Positions 62,901 to 64,000 of a stretch of 64,000 nucleotides of DNA are shown here, piece after piece (the stretch's first letter is position 1; the number at the start of each line of letters is the position of its first letter). A model generated the notes under the pieces. The model was not told where the DNA came from. It was given only the letters and a program-made list of their open reading frames with translations, and searched no databases. The position numbers and the translations under genes were made by a program. The stretch is from the NCBI RefSeq assembly GCF_020080045.1, contig NZ_CP083451.1, positions 744,001-808,000 on the forward strand, in the 5' to 3' direction. Origin of the DNA: Comamonas odontotermitis. GTDB lineage: Bacteria; Pseudomonadota; Gammaproteobacteria; Burkholderiales; Burkholderiaceae_C.

Positions 62901-62989
62901 TGCTGCTGTCATTGGTACGCCAGTATGTGCTCGACAGTGAAATCAAGGCCGCCGATGCTGCAGAAGGCTCAGCCCACCACGGTGGCTGA
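56957..62989 (+). CDS. pilL: Hybrid chemotaxis kinase PilL/ChpA with multiple phosphotransfer domains
   Basis: A 2010-residue CheA-type hybrid kinase. Phosphotransfer-like sites seen: H72 in LHQVQGALQMVG (lysine replaced by Q), S501 in SMSQMRGVLSVLG (Ser in place of His), H701 in FHTLKGSSRMVG, H1073 in AHSLAGSSSTVG and H1253 in LHTLKGSARLAG; H701 and H1253 are canonical. Acidic alanine/proline linkers separate them. Then come the dimerisation region (about 1395-1530), the ATPase with N1575 in LLRNSVAHGIE, D1616 in DDGAGL and GRGIGMDVV, a CheW domain (about 1710-1850) and a C-terminal receiver with D1924. It phosphorylates PilG and PilH. Pseudomonas ChpA has more Xpt domains (2472 aa). Confidence 0.94.
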   Translation: MSMAIENKAENAVQTEERDLGPLAWISDEVRRSLESMVKALNRYVRDVEVAKASDLEAIDSTGIRIARQNLHQVQGALQMVGVEQPAQLVGLMETAAQRFAQKPHLCTEKAVALMERSSFALLEYLGHVLKGRAVPFVALFPQYKEMQELVGQDRVHPADLWHGDASQQEPQTEAVAPLALDRGARERLDAGMLHIIKSADTNAARDLTAVCLGIAQGQSKAPLRLFWKVASGFFDGLAHKLLVPDLYVKRSASRVIMQFALQAKGSSDVDQALLHELNFFCAVAQGADESQARILQAVRAGLQGGDLQGVNYTQERFGLFDPAVLAQARKRIESAAELWSSLADGDRYKIKPVADQFHLIRESLHKLHVGADELGAALGRVAERLQATSTVPSAPLSMEVATSILYLQANLESLDVKPVLMRERASRLAQRLDHVLSGAAPEPLEPWVEELYRKVSDHQTMGSVVDELRSTLAEVEKHLDQYFRNPEDVSMLGSVTGSMSQMRGVLSVLGLDQAAAATQHFRSVVEQLAVGQIADEDKPAVFEKLGNSLGALGFLLDMLGYQRTLARKLFLFDAASGELRIVMGSQKAGHVAQPSVPAVSAARDDDSVHFAPTIPAPLFDLTPAPPAAPAVLAPDLQMFAPAVQAIPAAPVQQEELDDELLGIFLEEAQTVVQTGGQALQALRRDSTDTEALTTLRRAFHTLKGSSRMVGLMQFGEAAWSMEQVLNTWLAEHRPVNGALLALSTEALHGFGRWAEDIGAERNSTWNPDIFRISADAMRLDGTHIPLVTPAQAGDATVAEAEDSQPQELRSDMAAADPEQTMVLPLELPELSLDSAFEANQELDAEVAAEGASEAAQDAQSAFDREALDAATAKPQEPASPLEWPLEGLDLNLEPAVDAPDLAVPHHDVVSASAPESAEEVDFAEFAQAMAAEQAPPVAEAPQEPQDLQDSGVGFVSMDESIEFVDAPPVVAAPEKLPLDLPSLELGSFAALTTPAAEPATAIEEAVVAAEPQSNAVVESSEETVNVLGVSTALFNVYLAEAEEWSHSLEKVLYTWAQNPSRHFPDDAIAYAHSLAGSSSTVGFHSLSELGRALEHALAHVQNASQPEVAWLNTFQAAGSEIRKLLHQVAAGFVKPANDIVLKDLHGIANQEIDSALHPPYEMQDSPASDLAELSEVEPAAHAPAPLIGEVRPAMGLVMDDSMDVHDVIDPDLFLIFEEEAQELLPRLGTALREWSADPNYLPPRGEVLRHLHTLKGSARLAGAMRLGEMSHRMESEVEDIGTENLTTQDIEALLARYDGLQHEFVGLQQRGNQVLAEGTLPQHAAPASDMSAVVAEVVASAPAPQDEESEALASEPSADAGQGVHHKPLVLRMAPVRVAAGQSVRVRSQLLDRLVNEAGEVLIARSRLDMRLSNIRSSIKDMSANLERLRSLLRDVEVQAESQMQSRMAQAKDTDSGFDPLEFDRFTRVQELTRMMAESVNDVGTVQRNLQRTAEGAEDDLIAQGRQARELQRDLLRTRMVEFDSISERLYAIVRQISKELGKQVKLDIAGGAIEIDRGVLDRVTPAFEHLLRNSVAHGIESPELRKRQGKPAIGTITVDVKQEGNDIAVSFKDDGAGLQLEKIRQKAVQQGLVTVEEAVDVQKAAQLIFAPGFSTAASVSDISGRGIGMDVVRTEIQSLGGHIVTTSDQGRGTTFQMVMPLTTAVTQVVMMRAGSIKFGVPANLVEYVRRVSQDTIDQGHSSGVYQDNADALPYYYAGALLQGDLRSTEVPEKTSAVVILRSAAKRVAVHVDEVLGNQEVVVKNLGPQLARLPGLAGMSVLASGAIVLIYNPVALYTVYGDQVAERIAKAAVHPEVAKAPVRALAEQVVQTPLVLVVDDSITVRRVTQRLLQREGYRVALAADGLQALDRLREERPVMVLSDIEMPRMDGFELVREIRADDALKDLPVVMITSRIADKHREHAASLGVDHYLGKPYADEVLLSLVRQYVLDSEIKAADAAEGSAHHGG

Positions 62990-63020
62990 CGGTGCCTTCC
63001 GAGGCTGACGCCATCCACAG

Positions 63021-63047
63021 GGGCCGCAGCAATGCGGCCCTTTTTTT
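63021..63047 (+). terminator. Intrinsic terminator after pilL
   Basis: GGGCCGCA and TGCGGCCC form an 8-bp stem with a 4-nt loop, followed by seven T residues, 32 nt after the pilL stop. Confidence 0.92.
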
Positions 63048-63140
63048 GGGCCATCCGCTCCTGGGCGCGGTTGGGCGGGGCTTCGTCAGTGGTGGTAGCA
63101 CCGTTCGGGCAGATCGGACCGGGGGCAGAGAGCTTGCCGC

Positions 63141-63168
63141 TTCAGGGCCGACGGCCTGCCCGTACAAT
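63141..63168 (+). promoter_or_regulatory. Promoter of yqgE-ruvX, possibly giving a leaderless mRNA
   Basis: TACAAT (63163-63168) lies only 6 bp before the yqgE ATG at 63175, with a weak TTCAGG 16 bp upstream of it. Transcription from this -10 would begin at or next to the start codon. No Shine-Dalgarno sequence is seen. Confidence 0.4.
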
Positions 63169-63174
63169 GGCGGC

Positions 63175-63783
63175 ATGAGCGCCGAGACCGAGACTTCCGA
63201 GACCCTGAACCTGACACACCATTTCCTGATTGCCATGCCTGGCATGCAGGATGAGATGTTCAACCGCAGTGTGGTCTATGTCTGCGAGCACAGCGACAAG
63301 GGGGCACTGGGCATCATCATCAACAAGCCCTCGGATATCACCATGGGAAAATTATTCGACAAGGTGGATCTGCTGCTGCGCCGTGATGATCTGCACCAGG
63401 AGCCGGTGTTCCAGGGCGGGCCGGTGCATACCGAACGCGGTTTTGTGCTGCATGACCGTATCGTGCTGGACGCCAGCGCGGGCGATGAATCGGCTTACGC
63501 TTCCACCCTGACGATCCCCGGCGGGCTGGAGATGACCACCTCGAGGGACGTACTGGAAGCCTTGTCCACGGGAGCCGGCCCCCGGCGCGTGCTCGTGTCG
63601 CTGGGCTATTCGTCATGGGGTGAGGGCCAACTGGAGTCCGAGATCACCGAGAACGCCTGGTTGACGGTGAATGCCGACACCCAGGTCATCTTCGATACAC
63701 CGATTGACCAGCGCTATGACACGGCGCTGGGCCTGCTGGGCATTCAGCCCTGGGCGCTGTCGGCTGCGGCGGGGCGCGCATGA
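63175..63783 (+). CDS. UPF0301 protein YqgE (AlgH family)
   Basis: A 202-residue protein of the UPF0301/AlgH family, found widely in proteobacteria beside ruvX; its molecular function is not established. Family segments: LTHHFLIAMPGMQDEMFNRSVVYVCEH at the start, GALGIIINKPSDITMGKLF, VFQGGPVHTERGFVLH, and LGYSSWGEGQLESEITENAWLTV. The ATG at 63175 is chosen from family alignment; the frame upstream to 62992 is noncoding. Its stop overlaps the ruvX start by 4 bp, the conserved pairing. Confidence 0.93.
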   Translation: MSAETETSETLNLTHHFLIAMPGMQDEMFNRSVVYVCEHSDKGALGIIINKPSDITMGKLFDKVDLLLRRDDLHQEPVFQGGPVHTERGFVLHDRIVLDASAGDESAYASTLTIPGGLEMTTSRDVLEALSTGAGPRRVLVSLGYSSWGEGQLESEITENAWLTVNADTQVIFDTPIDQRYDTALGLLGIQPWALSAAAGRA

Positions 63784-64000
63784 GCGACGCCGCCAGCCTG
63801 GCTGCAGCCCGGCAGATGCAGAGCTTTATCGCCTTTGACTACGGAATGAAGCGCACGGGAGCTGCTTACGGTACCCGCATGCTTGGCACGGCGCGGCCGC
63901 TGCCCACCATCCAGGCGGAAGGCAAGGCGCGTTTTACCCCCATGGAAAGCCTGATCCGCCAGTGGCAGCCCGACGCGTTGGTGGTGGGTGTGCCTTACCA
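63780..64000 (+). CDS. ruvX: Putative Holliday-junction resolvase RuvX/YqgF (partial)
   Basis: The first 73 residues of an RNase-H-fold nuclease, cut by the right edge. It shows FIAFDYGMKRTGAAYG, with the catalytic aspartate of the first strand, and PDALVVGVPY, the second family segment. Members act in 16S rRNA 5'-end maturation or Holliday-junction resolution. ATG 63780 overlaps the yqgE stop (ATGA). Confidence 0.92.
   Translation, partial: MSDAASLAAARQMQSFIAFDYGMKRTGAAYGTRMLGTARPLPTIQAEGKARFTPMESLIRQWQPDALVVGVPY

Overview
The window is a gene-dense, high-GC chromosomal stretch that reads as a betaproteobacterium of the order Burkholderiales, most likely family Comamonadaceae (Comamonas, Delftia or Acidovorax-like). 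The grounds are the pil-chp gene order next to hemL and a ThiD-like kinase, an orphan Bug-type binding protein, dusB-fis and nadC context, and short AT-rich imperfect palindromes (TATAGCT..GCGCTT type) scattered between genes. This is inferred from gene content only. Apart from one 1.06-kb insertion sequence, nothing looks like a large island or prophage.

Layout. 1-140: start of selD, running off the left edge. 357-2704: a complete yfiR-yfiN-yfiB c-di-GMP signalling operon, followed by an unknown lipoprotein. 3699-13133 (minus strand): a selenocysteine block in transcription order fdnG-fdnH-fdnI-fdhE-selA-selB-selC. It holds the selenoprotein formate dehydrogenase, its maturation factor, and the SelA, SelB and tRNA-Sec used to decode its in-frame UGA; the SECIS hairpin is visible just after that UGA. 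With selD at the left edge, all four core Sec genes lie within 14 kb. 13340-18601: an NlpC/P60 lipoprotein converging on an uncharacterised overlapping four-gene operon (TPR protein, PcfJ-like protein, DUF1266-like protein, DUF6314-like protein). 18933-24789: miaB, a small secreted protein, a MarR-GNAT fusion regulator with a DMT transporter, and a ygiD-type dioxygenase divergent from a LysR regulator. 24795-29348: a purine/urate-catabolism cluster (uraD, LysR regulator, MFS transporter, two 5-hydroxyisourate hydrolase homologues of which one is exported, and a guanine-type deaminase). 29428-31247: alkB, ogt and two identical tRNA(CAT) genes. 31514-35584: an ABC-type binding protein, a crotonase and an M61 peptidase. 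35712-36767: an IS1595-like element with 25-bp inverted ends and an 8-bp target duplication, its transposase frameshifted. 36824-49664: dsbC, a UbiH-family hydroxylase, a MOSC protein, ychF, a NAD-biosynthesis regulator with nadC, a Bug binding protein, dusB-fis, purH and a small cytochrome c. 49855-53028: a Bax-inhibitor-1 family protein, hemL and a ThiD-like kinase. 53319-62989: the type IV pilus chemosensory operon pilG-pilH-pilI-pilJ-pilL, ending in a 2010-residue hybrid kinase. 63175-64000: yqgE and the start of ruvX.

Working together: SelD makes selenophosphate, SelA converts Ser-tRNA(Sec) to Sec-tRNA(Sec), SelB delivers it at the fdnG UGA/SECIS, FdhE matures the enzyme, and FdnGHI oxidises formate at the membrane. 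The urate cluster supplies the HIU and OHCU steps and a transporter, but no urate oxidase or xanthine dehydrogenase is in view. PilG to PilL form a Chp pathway for twitching motility, and YfiN adds a surface-stress-linked c-di-GMP input.

I found no CRISPR array, phage or classical defence locus. The least understood loci are the TPR/PcfJ/DUF1266/DUF6314 operon, the MarR-GNAT fusion locus, the repeat-bearing exported HIU-hydrolase homologue, and several precise inverted repeats in promoter regions.
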